Shown here one piece after another: positions 37,813 through 46,937 of a DNA stretch of 64,000 nt. The notes below the pieces were generated by a model that did not search any database, was not told where the DNA came from, and saw nothing but the letters and a program-made list of their open reading frames with translations. This DNA comes from Sinorhizobium fredii NGR234. Its GTDB lineage: Bacteria; Pseudomonadota; Alphaproteobacteria; Rhizobiales; Rhizobiaceae. Made by a program: the position numbers and the translations under genes. Location of the stretch: positions 124,001 through 188,000 of the forward strand of contig NC_000914.2 of assembly GCF_000018545.1 (NCBI RefSeq). Direction: 5' to 3'. Numbering within the stretch: position 1 is the first letter of the stretch; every line of letters starts with the position of its first letter.

Positions 37813-38559
37813 ATGCTCAAACATCCTACCCTCAACCTGCTGCAGCAATTGGGGCTTGCCGGTATGGCAGACGCCTTCACAAGACTGGCCGATAATGACG
37901 AGAGCGACAACCTCAGTCATGGCGAATGGCTGGCGCTGCTCTTGGATCAGGAAGCCACCTGGCGCAACAACAAGCGTCTTGCGCTCCGACTTCGTAACGC
38001 GAAACTGCACCATCCCGCTGTTCCCGAAGATATCATTCGCCGTGCACCGCGCGAATACGATCGCACCATCCTCGACCTGCTGATTGCCGGCGACTGGATC
38101 AGAAAACACGAGAACTGTGCCATTGTCGGCCCGACCGGCATCGGGAAAAGCTGGTTGGCCTGTGCCTTGGGACACAAGGCCTGCCGCGACAATCATTCGG
38201 TCCTTTACGTCCGGATGCCGGCATTGCTGCAGAGCCTGGAACAGGCCCGCGGTATCGGCAGCCTCGCAACGCGCCTGAAAAGTCTCGGCGCCGTCGAACT
38301 TCTCATCCTCGATGATTACGGGCTTCAGCCCATCGACGGTAATGCTCCCCATTATCTGCTCGAGATCCTTGAGGGACGATACGGCCGACGCTCGACGCTC
38401 GTCACCAGCCAATTCCCCGTAGCCCGATGGCACGAAAAAATCAGCGACCCCACCTATGCCGACGCAATATTGGATCGCCTGGTTCACAACGCTCACAGGC
38501 TTGAAATGAGCGGCGAATCGATGCGTCGGCTGCGTCAACCGGCCGAAATCCAGACCTGA
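37813..38559 (+). CDS. istB: IS21 helper ATPase IstB
   Basis: A 248-residue AAA+ ATPase of the DnaC/IstB group that helps IstA choose and capture target DNA. Walker A is GPTGIGKSWLA (near residue 105), Walker B LLILDDYGL. AAAGGA precedes the ATG at 37813. Confidence 0.92.
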   Translation: MLKHPTLNLLQQLGLAGMADAFTRLADNDESDNLSHGEWLALLLDQEATWRNNKRLALRLRNAKLHHPAVPEDIIRRAPREYDRTILDLLIAGDWIRKHENCAIVGPTGIGKSWLACALGHKACRDNHSVLYVRMPALLQSLEQARGIGSLATRLKSLGAVELLILDDYGLQPIDGNAPHYLLEILEGRYGRRSTLVTSQFPVARWHEKISDPTYADAILDRLVHNAHRLEMSGESMRRLRQPAEIQT

Positions 38560-38852
38560 AAGGCCGGACCCCAAACCCGTGGACAATATCCTGGCCAAAA
38601 GAATGTCGGACACGCCGCCCGCGAAGCAGACCGGCCCCTACGGCGCGTTGGGAAGCGCGGCGCCGGACTGCTTCGCTCCGTTGGAGGCAGTCTTCAGCCG
38701 TCCACAGCGATCTCATCGGCGCCAGCTTGACCAGGATAAGTTCGTAGTCCCATTTAACCCCCAACGATTGGTCGCCTCACATGCGCGCGATCAAATCGGA
38801 ACGGTGCGCGGCATCAGATTGGAATGCATGCGCGCGATCGTCGGAATCCGCA

Positions 38853-38860
38853 CCCATCTG
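38853..38860. repeat. Target-site duplication, right
   Basis: Second copy of CCCATCTG directly after the IS21 right end; joined to the left flank it restores continuity with the MFS sequence. Confidence 0.9.
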
Positions 38861-39089
38861 TTCATCGCCATGTCCATCGAACCATGACACATGCCAAAGC
38901 GCGATCGCCAGCAGCGGTATTGTCGGCGCAAGCCCAAAAAAGGCGATCGAAACCAGGAAGGATAGCGATCGTTCGGCCGACCCGCGCGGCACCCAAGCTA
39001 TCGGACAACTGGCCGGCAACTCGGGAACGAAACCAATGCGCCGAGCCCTAGAAGCACCAGCACCCCCGAAGCTCGCCTTGTCAAAATGA
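38861..39089 (-). pseudogene. Second MFS gene copy, N-proximal part (right of IS21)
   Basis: Matches positions about 1000-1235 of the MFS gene at 206-1339. Small deletions and substitutions break the frame (for example the bases after CATGCCAAAG). Homology ends near 39089, so the 5' end of the copy is missing. Confidence 0.85.
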
Positions 39090-39473
39090 GGTTCTGTGCG
39101 TCAAGTTCAGCAAATTGGGGCGGCGATGGGGCTGGTCATGCGGCGTTGCGGAGAGCCAGCTTCTTGTGCTCTCTGAGATCGTCCATGTCGATGTATCGGT
39201 TGGCCTCCATCCAGTTCTCGTGGGTTTTGTCAAGCGAATCGAAGAATTGACCCCCCGCCGTAGCGCTGAAGCCACTTTGCCTCCAGACACATGTTCTCTG
39301 CGCTCGACTGTGATGGCCGTAGAGTTCGCTCCCATCGAAGAAGAGGTGCGATATCCCCCGATGATACTCGCCACTTGGGCATGCATCGCCGGGAGTGGAG
39401 CCATGCGTGAGAGTAAGCGTAGTCGGTAGCGCCGCACGCTGTTTTCGCCATACGCGGTCATATCCCAATCGCC
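39090..39473 (-). other. Unidentified remnant, possibly a transposase tail
   Basis: A minus-strand frame ends at 39136 with LDKTHENWMEANRYIDMDDLREHKKLALRNAA-type sequence and looks coding, but neighbouring frames show it is broken. I could not name the family with confidence; the setting among insertion scars suggests a transposase or a gene it disrupted. Confidence 0.3.
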
Positions 39474-40805
39474 TCATAAATCAGCGACCTGCCGGATAGA
39501 CGCGACATAGGCGGCAGTTCTGTAGTCACCGAGTTCCGGTTGCTGTTCCATCAGGTCGGCAATGCGCGTCCAGGTGCTGCGCATGACGTCTTCCAGGCCG
39601 GAACGAACGAGGTCGATTTCGGCGCCGCCTTCGAGGAATTCGTCGCGCATGTCTGCGGGGGACTCCTTGCCTGTCATCCGTTCAAGCGCCGTAGCGATTG
39701 TGTGGTTGCCCCGTTCCCGCCGCCGCCGCTCCATGAGCCCGAAGGGGATGTGCGTGAGGTTCTTCACCCGCTCGAAGTAACTGACGACGACACCTCCGGC
39801 ATTAACATAAAGATCGGGAAGAATGGTCACGCCGCGGGAGCGAAGGATCTCGTCCGCTTCGAAGGTGACAGGTCCGTTGGCGGCTTCGACGACGAGATGT
39901 GCCTTCATGCGCTCCGCGTTTTCAGCATGAATAGCATTTTCCATCGCCGCTGGAATCAGAACGTCGCAGGGCTGTTCGACGCCGCACATATCGCCGGCAA
40001 TGGACTTGGCTCCATCAAAGCCGAGAATGCTGCCTGTTCGGATCTGATGTTGCTTGAGGGCCTCAATGGAGAGGCCTTCCGGATTGGCGACATACCCGTC
40101 ACGTTCAGCAAGAACGGTCACGCGTGCATCATCCTCTTCGGACAAAAACCTGGCGGCGTGATAGCCGACATTGCCAAACCCCTGTATAACAGTGGAGGCG
40201 CCTTTGAGATTGCGCCGGCCATCCAAACCCGGCGTGCGGGTGTCCCGAAGGGAGCTCTGGATCGCGAATTGAACGCCCCTGCCCGTAGACTCCGCTCGCC
40301 CGGCGATCCCGCCTTTCGACAGCGGCTTACCGGTGACACAAGCACCCGAAGTGACCACGTCGGTAGGATTGGCGCGGCGGAACTCATCCATCATCCAGGC
40401 CATTTCCCGCTCACCGGTGCCGATATCGGAGCCGACACATTGACGCCTGGCCCGATCGGGGCGCTTGTTCATCTCCTGCGTAAAGCGTCGAGTGATGTGC
40501 TCGAGCTCCTGCGGGGTCCATCCTCGCGGGTCGATCTTGAGTGCCCCTTTGGAGCCACCGAACGGCACGTCAACAAGCGAGCATTTGAGCGTCATTAGTG
40601 CGGCAAGCGCCTCGACCTCCTCTGCGTCAGCATTTGACGCATATCGAATGTCGCCCTTCACTGGTTCGCAGTGCTCGCGCACCGATCGCCAGCCGATGAA
40701 GCTGTACATGCGGCCGCGCAGCCGTACACCGAAGCGGACCGTGTAGGGAGAGTTGCACTGGATGATCCGTTCTGGCAGCCCCTCCGGTAGATCAAGGAAC
40801 GACAT
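39474..40805 (-). CDS. Glu/Leu/Phe/Val dehydrogenase (glutamate dehydrogenase type)
   Basis: A 443-residue amino-acid dehydrogenase interconverting an amino acid (most likely glutamate) and its 2-oxo acid with NAD(P). The catalytic lysine region is VDVPFGGSKGALKIDPR, the second conserved site SDIGTGEREMAWMMDEF, and the nucleotide motif GFGNVGYHAARFL. The gene is intact although both flanks are mobile-element debris, which suggests it is kept by selection or is a recent arrival. A glutamate-specific role is inferred from the family only. Confidence 0.85.
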   Translation of the reverse strand: MSFLDLPEGLPERIIQCNSPYTVRFGVRLRGRMYSFIGWRSVREHCEPVKGDIRYASNADAEEVEALAALMTLKCSLVDVPFGGSKGALKIDPRGWTPQELEHITRRFTQEMNKRPDRARRQCVGSDIGTGEREMAWMMDEFRRANPTDVVTSGACVTGKPLSKGGIAGRAESTGRGVQFAIQSSLRDTRTPGLDGRRNLKGASTVIQGFGNVGYHAARFLSEEDDARVTVLAERDGYVANPEGLSIEALKQHQIRTGSILGFDGAKSIAGDMCGVEQPCDVLIPAAMENAIHAENAERMKAHLVVEAANGPVTFEADEILRSRGVTILPDLYVNAGGVVVSYFERVKNLTHIPFGLMERRRRERGNHTIATALERMTGKESPADMRDEFLEGGAEIDLVRSGLEDVMRSTWTRIADLMEQQPELGDYRTAAYVASIRQVADL

Positions 40806-41293
40806 GGCATGGCGGAAGTTTTGGGTCTACGCTTTCAAGAAAGCCAGCAGAATTCGTTTGCATCACGCACCTGTAACCGCTTGAGGAGCGTTGCGTCGAG
40901 ATTGTGTCTTGCCGGGCTGACTCGGATGCTGTGATATTGCATGCACGTCGTGCTTCCTCCTATGATTTCTGATGGACGCTGACCAACCCCCTGTACCCTT
41001 CTCATGCGGTTCTTGGATGCTCGACGTGGGTCGCGCGACGTGAAGCGTGGCGGAACGTGGCGTGCACCATGGGCGACGGCCCGAATTGGCGTAGCCTTCC
41101 TGAACCGAGCCGATTCGTCGGGAGCGACCCATCGCCCCCTGTGCCTCGAGCACCTGGGGGGGACACGTGCCCCGTCGGATTGGCCGTGATCGATGCCCCG
41201 TGGGGAGTTCGCGCCGGACCTGTGCTTTTCCGAGCGCCAGTACAGGGATCGGCGAAGATCGCGGTGGCTCGTATGCTCGAACGGGGAGAAGGC
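40806..41293. other. Stretch between the dehydrogenase and the IS110 gene
   Basis: No gene recognised. The right part is probably the left end of the IS110-family element, which has no inverted repeats to mark it. The left part should hold the promoter of the dehydrogenase gene. Confidence 0.4.
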
Positions 41294-42544
41294 ATGACTG
41301 ATCAAAGACATTGTTATGCTGGCGTCGACTGGGCGTCGGAGAGCCATCATGTGTTCCTCACGGACGGTGATGGCCGAAAAATCGGCGAAAGGGTCTTCAG
41401 GCACGGCGGCGAAGGGCTCGCCGAAATGGCGGCCTGGCTGATGGCGACGAGCGGCGCGGTTGAGGGGGACGAAATCCAGGTCGCAATCGAGGTGCCGCAC
41501 GGCCCCGTGGTCGAGACGCTGATTGAGCGCGGGTTCAAGGTGAATGCCATTAATCCAAAGCAAATGGATCGTTTCCGCGACCGCTTCACCATGGCCGGTG
41601 CCAAGGACGACAGCCGCGATGCCGAGGTGATGGCTTCCGCCCTGCGCACCGATCCGCGTTGCTTTCGGCTGCTCGCGGTCTCCGACCCCGTCGTCATCGA
41701 ATTGCGCGAGTGGTCGCGCATCGCCGAAGACCTCAGCGCCGAGCGCAACCGTTTGACGAACCGTATGCGCGAGCAGCTCTGGCGCTACTTCCCCGCACTG
41801 CTTGAGCTCGAAAACGACCTCGGGGCAGAGTGGTTGCTCGATCTCTGGGACACCGTGCCGACGCCGGACAAAGCCGCGCGCATCCGCGAGGCGACGATCG
41901 CCAAGCTTCTCAAGCGCCATCGCATCCGCCGCTTCGACGCCCCCCCATGTGCTCGATATATTGCGCCAGCCGCCGCTCAAGGTCGCCGCCGGAACGACCG
42001 AATCCGCCAGCGCCCACGTCACTACGCTCATTGCCCGCATCCGCCTCGTCAACCGGCAGCTCAAACAGGCGCATCATCGGCTGGATGGCCTGACCGCCAG
42101 CCTCATCGCAACCGCGCAGGTGGAGCCGGGGCAGAAGAAGCAGCATGACGTGGAGATCCTCGCATCCTTGCCGGGAGTGGGAAGGGTTGTCCTCGCCACG
42201 CTGCTCGCAGAAGCGTTCGATGCCCTGCAGCGACGTGACGACGCCGCCTTGCGCAGCTTGACAGGAGTCGCGCCGGTCACCAAGCGCTCGGGCAAGAGCT
42301 GCATCGTCGTCAGAAGACAGGCCTGCCATGACCGACTGGCCAACGCCATGTACCATTGGGCGCGCGTCGCCGTTCAGCACGACCTCACAACCGTTTGAAA
42401 TACGCCGCCCTTCGAAGCCGAGGTCACAGCCACGGTCGCGCCCTGCGATCAGTCGCCGACCGCCTCCTCGCCGTCGCCTGCGCCATGCTCAAAACTGGCA
42501 CCACCTTCGACCCCTCTCTGGCCGCTCAAAAATCCGCTTGTTAA
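41294..42544 (+). pseudogene. IS110-family transposase, two frameshifts
   Basis: The start (ATG 41294, GGGGAG before it) reads YAGVDWASESHHVFLTDGDG, the DEDD-type opening of IS110 transposases, then KDDSRDAEVMASALRTD. At a run of seven C near 41939-41945 the frame shifts by one; with six C the product continues as DAPHVLDILRQPP and reaches LASLPGVGRVVLATLLAEAF in the C-terminal domain. A second shift near 42393 restores the first frame for KYAALRSRGHSHGRAL to the stop at 42544. As written the gene is broken. Confidence 0.85.
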
Positions 42545-42589
42545 ACGGTGGGGAGTCCCCCCCGCTTGTGGGCGTTGATCGCAGGCTAT

Positions 42590-43087
42590 TCAATTCAAAA
42601 GGATCTGATGGCCGGAGTTGCGAGCGAGCAGCGCGTAAATGAGCGTGAACAGCCGACGCGCTGTGTCTTTGTCGATGTCGACCTTAGCAGAGAGACGCTC
42701 CCTCAGTAGCTCGGCAGCCTCATCGTGAATGCCCCGTCGGCCCATATCGATCGCCTGCAGCCGCTCGAGGTTGGAGCGGCACATGGCCTCGTAGTAGCCT
42801 TCGCAAGTGCGGCTGTAGTCATTAAGCAGCCGACGGAAAGGGGCGAGCGAAAGATGGTGGCTGACGATATGCGCTCCCTTATCGTCGGCGATATGAAATA
42901 CCAGCCGGCCGGCGGCCATCGAGATCTTGAGGCGATACGGGCCGCCGTGATGGCCGACGGGCACGAAGGTACTCGCCTCGAGGAGGTCGAGGACCGCGAG
43001 TGCCTGTTCGCGCTCAACTCGCTGGTCGCGGGTTTTGAACGAGCAGTCGAGCGCGACATCGCAGAGACGAAACTCGGCGCCGGTCAT
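42590..43087 (-). CDS. UPF0262 family protein
   Basis: A 165-residue protein of family UPF0262, conserved in alphaproteobacteria and of unknown function. Recognised by FRLCDVALD at the start, [25 protein letters not shown] in the middle, and [20 protein letters not shown] then [16 protein letters not shown] near the end. The start at 43087 lies behind GAAGGAAGG. In rhizobial chromosomes this family usually sits in a different setting, so this plasmid copy may be a paralogue. Confidence 0.8.
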
Positions 43088-43246
43088 GACACTTACACCT
43101 TCCTTCACACGATTCCACGCACATGGCAAATGCCCTGCCGCCGTCGATGCAGAACGTTGCAAGACGCTTCCTGGCCGATCGGCGCCTCGTCGCGAACAGC
43201 AGCGTGTTGAGCACGCGCACCCCCAGGCCATTTCTTCCCCCTACCC

Positions 43247-43413
43247 TCAAGCCGCCGCGCGCGTCGTGCGTTGTTCGACGCGTTTTTCGTGCTGGCCCCT
43301 GATCGGCCATGCACTTAAATACCAGGCAGGTGGATCTGGTCAGGATCGAGGCTGCCGACCGCCGCGATCTCCTCGACCTCGGCGACGCAGATCTTGCCGT
43401 GGGTCTTATCCAT
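43247..43413 (-). pseudogene. 3-oxoacid CoA-transferase subunit A, C-terminal scar
   Basis: From ATG 43413 the minus strand reads GKICVAEVEEIAAVGSLDPD and QIHLPGI, then a stop where family members continue with Y. In a neighbouring frame EKRVEQRTTR follows, the usual end of the protein, with a stop at 43247. The N-terminal bulk is absent. It lies between the UPF0262 gene and y4uC. Confidence 0.7.
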
Positions 43414-43502
43414 AATCTCCCCTCAAGTTACGCCGGTGGTGAGGAGCATTTGCCCCGCGCCTGTACGCTTGCGCATTCAGTCAACCGCTTGGAACTTACG
43501 GC

Positions 43503-44912
43503 TCACCCTCGATTGATGCAGACGACCTTTGGCTGAGTCATATCTTCATAGGCGAAGCGCACACCTTCACGGCCCATGCTGCCGTATTTGAAGCCGCCGA
43601 ATGGCATGGCATCGAAACGATAGTCGGAGGAGTCGTTGATCATCACCCCGCCCACCTCGATCCTGTTTGCTGCCTCCAGTGCGACGTTGAGATCGTTGGT
43701 GAAGATACCGGCATGCAGGCTGTAGTCCGGATCGTTGGCCATCTCGATCCCTTTATCGAGCGTGTCGAAGGGTGCAAGCATGACCACCGGCGCAAACACT
43801 TCCTCGTGCCACAGCCGGCAGGTCAGCGGCGTGCCTTCGAGAACAGTCGGATGATAAAGGGAGCCTTCGCGATAGTTGCCGCAAAGCAGCGTCGCGCCTG
43901 CCTTGATCGCTTCGTTGACGGCGGCTTCGGTGCGTTCCGCCACCTGCTTGGAGATCATCGGACCGACGTCGGTGTCCTCCTGAAGGGGATCTCCCGCCTT
44001 GAGCTTCTTTGTCGCCGCGACAAAAGCATCGCGGAAGCGGCCATAAAGCTCAGACTGGATCAAGATGCGCTGCGCGCCGATGCAGTTCTGCCCGGCCGCC
44101 CAGAAGGCGCCGGAGACACAACCTTCGACTGCCTTGTCGAAGTCGCAGTCATTCATCACGATCACAGGCGCATTGCCGCCGAGCTCCATGGCAAGCTTCT
44201 TCAGGCCAGCCGCGCGGCTGATCGCCTCGCCCGTGGCAAAGCCGCCGGTAAAGGACACCATGCGCACCTCACGAGCAGCGATCATCGCTGTCACCAGTTC
44301 CCGGTCGCCATGGGAGATGGTGATGACCTCCTCAGGCAGGCCCGCCTCCCGCAGCGCGCCCACCAGCTTGATCGCCGAGAATGGCGTCAGGTTGGATGGC
44401 TTCAGCATCACTGCATTGCCGCCGGCAATCGCCGGGCCGAGCTTGTGCGCGACAAGGTTCAGCGGGTCGTTGTAAGGCGTGATGGCAGTGATGATACCGA
44501 GCGGGTCGCGGGTGAACCAGCCCTGGCGCTGCTCCGAGCCGGTATAGGCATCGAAGGGAACGATCTCGCCGGCATTGCGCTTTGCTTCTTCCGCCGACAG
44601 CTTCAGCGTGTTGACGCAGCGCAGCACCTCTTTCCGCGCCTGAACGATGGTCTTGCCGGCTTCGCGAACGATGATCTCGGCAAAAGCGTCGTGACGGCTT
44701 TCGACCATCTGGGCTGCGCCTTCGAGGATGCTCGCTCGTTTGTGCCGCGGCAGATTGCGCGAGATCTCGGCGCCCCGGCGGGCGGTTGCCAGGAGGCGAT
44801 CGATGTCGGCAGGATCGGTCGCCTCAACTGACCCAAGCAGCGACCCATCATAGGGGCTGTGAACAGCGATCGGCGCCAGGCTGGTCGTCATGTGGAGTTT
44901 GGCGGGAGTCAT
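43503..44912 (-). CDS. y4uC: Aldehyde dehydrogenase family protein (y4uC-like)
   Basis: An NAD(P)-dependent aldehyde dehydrogenase of about 469 residues. The catalytic cysteine is in [15 protein letters not shown], the general-base glutamate in [13 protein letters not shown], and the cofactor loop in [13 protein letters not shown]. The start at 44912 has GGGAAC before it; the frame is open to 45041. It follows the y4uB aminotransferase, so it may oxidise the semialdehyde made by transamination (for example an aspartate- or succinate-semialdehyde-like product). The substrate is inferred from context only. By recall it is Y4uC. Confidence 0.88.
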   Translation of the reverse strand: MTPAKLHMTTSLAPIAVHSPYDGSLLGSVEATDPADIDRLLATARRGAEISRNLPRHKRASILEGAAQMVESRHDAFAEIIVREAGKTIVQARKEVLRCVNTLKLSAEEAKRNAGEIVPFDAYTGSEQRQGWFTRDPLGIITAITPYNDPLNLVAHKLGPAIAGGNAVMLKPSNLTPFSAIKLVGALREAGLPEEVITISHGDRELVTAMIAAREVRMVSFTGGFATGEAISRAAGLKKLAMELGGNAPVIVMNDCDFDKAVEGCVSGAFWAAGQNCIGAQRILIQSELYGRFRDAFVAATKKLKAGDPLQEDTDVGPMISKQVAERTEAAVNEAIKAGATLLCGNYREGSLYHPTVLEGTPLTCRLWHEEVFAPVVMLAPFDTLDKGIEMANDPDYSLHAGIFTNDLNVALEAANRIEVGGVMINDSSDYRFDAMPFGGFKYGSMGREGVRFAYEDMTQPKVVCINRG

Positions 44913-45065
44913 AGCCAGGTTCCCTATTCCTGATGACCTCTCGTCCGGAGGTCGCGTTGGTCTGCGAGGCAAAGGTGATCTCCTGCCCCTTTCCGGCTTC
45001 ATGCAGTCGTTGATCACAAGCCTTCGGCGGCCGGCATCCACCGCCGCCGAAGGCTTAACTATCGC

Positions 45066-46469
45066 TCAGAGCTTCTGACCGTCGCGGACCAACTCATCCA
45101 TGACAGAGCGAACGGCCTTCTCGGCCATGGCGACGATCTCATCGACTTCCTCTTTGGTGGTGACGAGCGGCGGCGCAAAGCCGAGAATGTCGCCATGCGG
45201 CATGGCGCGGGCAATAAGGCCGCGATCGCGGGCAGCTTTGGAGACACGAGCTCCGACCTTCAGCAATGGGTCGAAACGCTTCTTGTTCTCACGATCGCCA
45301 ACGAACTCGATGGCGCCCATCAGGCCGACACCGCGCACTTCGCCGACGATCGGCAGCTGGGCGAACTTCTCCTTGAGCTGCGCCTGGAAATAGCCGCCGA
45401 CCTCACGGGCATTGCCCGGCAAATCTTCCTTTTCGACGATGTCGAGCACCGCATTTGCTGCGGCCGCCCCAATGGGATGACCGGAATAGGTATAGCCATG
45501 GGAGAAGGCGCCGACGCGATCGGCGCCGTCTTCCAGCACCTTGTAGACCTTCTCGCCGACGATTGAGGCTGAGAGCGGGAAGTAGGCCGAGGTCAGACCC
45601 TTGGCGACGGTGATCAGGTCAGGCTCGATGCCGTAATGCTGCGAGCCAAACATGGAGCCGGTGCGGCCGAAGCCGGTGATGACTTCGTCGGCGATCAGCA
45701 GCACGTCGTGCTTCTTCAACACGGCCTGGATCGCTTCCCAATAGCCTTCCGGCGGCGGCGTGATACCGCCGGTACCAAGCACAGGCTCGGCGATAAAGGC
45801 GCCGACATTATCGGGACCCAGTGTTTCGATCATCTCGTCGAGCTCGGCGGCGCGACGGGCGGAGAACTCGCGTTCCGTCTCGCCCGGGTTTGCACCCCAA
45901 TAATGGTGCGGCACGCCGGTGTGGCAGATCTGCGGCAGCGGCAGGTCCATGTGATCGTGATAGAAGCTCATGCCGGTCATCGAGCCGGAGACGACGCTGC
46001 AGCCATGATAGCCGCGTTCGCGCGAGATAATCTTCTTCTTCGTCGGCTTGCCACGCAGATTGTTGTAGTACCAGACGAGCTTGGCCTGGGTCTCATTGGC
46101 GTCCGAACCGGACATGCCGTAAAACACCTTGCTCATCTTGCCCGGGGCCATCTTCACGAGGCGATCCGACAGAATTGCGAGTTCATCCGTCGTGTGTGCC
46201 GCATATGAATGATAATAGGCAAGGCGATAGGCCTGGCGTGAGATCGCCTCCGCGACTTCGGTGCGGCCGTAGCCGACATTGACGCAATAGAGGCCGGCAA
46301 AGCCGTCGATCAGCTGGTTACCACGCGCGTCCTGGATGCGGATCCCCTTGCCCGTCTCGACGATCGTCGGCTCACGAAGCTTTCCGGTCGCAAAGTCCTT
46401 CAGCTGTGTGAACGGATGCAGGACCGTATTGCGGTCCTTCTCGCTGATGTCCTTAATATCGATGGTCAT
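45066..46469 (-). CDS. y4uB: Class III aminotransferase (y4uB-like)
   Basis: A 467-residue PLP-dependent aminotransferase of the omega-amino group. The PLP lysine lies in DLITVAKGLTSAYFPLSA; the cofactor contacts are GMSGSDANETQAKL and LIADEVITGFGRTG. Such enzymes convert omega-amino acids or diamines to semialdehydes, which fits the aldehyde dehydrogenase downstream. No NifA site or sigma-54 promoter was found upstream. It could act as the diaminobutyrate-type transaminase of the ectoine-like cluster to its right. Confidence 0.9.
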   Translation of the reverse strand: MTIDIKDISEKDRNTVLHPFTQLKDFATGKLREPTIVETGKGIRIQDARGNQLIDGFAGLYCVNVGYGRTEVAEAISRQAYRLAYYHSYAAHTTDELAILSDRLVKMAPGKMSKVFYGMSGSDANETQAKLVWYYNNLRGKPTKKKIISRERGYHGCSVVSGSMTGMSFYHDHMDLPLPQICHTGVPHHYWGANPGETEREFSARRAAELDEMIETLGPDNVGAFIAEPVLGTGGITPPPEGYWEAIQAVLKKHDVLLIADEVITGFGRTGSMFGSQHYGIEPDLITVAKGLTSAYFPLSASIVGEKVYKVLEDGADRVGAFSHGYTYSGHPIGAAAANAVLDIVEKEDLPGNAREVGGYFQAQLKEKFAQLPIVGEVRGVGLMGAIEFVGDRENKKRFDPLLKVGARVSKAARDRGLIARAMPHGDILGFAPPLVTTKEEVDEIVAMAEKAVRSVMDELVRDGQKL

Positions 46470-46937
46470 AAATGCTTCCTCTCGGGCTGCGAAGGATTTG
46501 GCGATGAGTTCCTGTTGTCAGGCGCTCGAACGCGCTTGTTTCGACCTAAAATGTACGTGACCATGAAATGGAATTGACTGCGTATTCGATCACTTGCGCG
46601 CAGGAATGCTGCAAACTGAGCGCCCTCTACGCCGGATCAGGATCCGCGCGACGGAGGCCGCGACGGATGTGGCGAGTCGAGGGCGTACGACAGATGAGGA
46701 ACTTACCTCTATTGAGGTTCCCATTATGCGAAGTCACGGACCTGGAAACCAAGTTTGCCCCATCGCAGCCGAGAACATCTTGCAATGCTGCAATCCTTGA
46801 CCTTCGATCATCTGAACACGGGGCGCGCGTATTCAGCTGGCGCGCTCGCAAACGGCCGCCAAGCCGCCGTTTGCAGGCTCAATGAAGCTACTGAGCCATG
46901 TTAATGGAACCTTATGGCGCGTCGACCGTCTATGCGA
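46470..46937. other. Intergenic stretch before y4uB
   Basis: About 470 bases without a recognised gene; it should hold the promoter of y4uB. Short frames lack ribosome sites. No terminator of the CapA-like gene is obvious. Confidence 0.4.

Larger units (their letters stand above)
36067..38852 (+). mobile_element. Complete IS21-family insertion sequence
   Basis: A 2786-bp element bounded by TGCGGAATCCG at the left and its near-complement at the right (…CGGAATCCGCA, one mismatch). It is flanked by the 8-bp duplication CCCATCTG. Several subterminal copies of a CGCGCACCATTCCGA-like motif lie in both ends, as is typical for IS21. It carries intact istA and istB and splits the second MFS gene copy. 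Both genes look intact, so the element may be active. Confidence 0.93.

Noticed and set aside
40835..42064. Minus-strand open frame of 409 codons across the IS110 transposase
   Set aside because: Antisense to a recognisable transposase; no family features.
43713..44831. Plus-strand open frame of 372 codons across y4uC
   Set aside because: Antisense to a well-supported aldehyde dehydrogenase; no domain or ribosome site.
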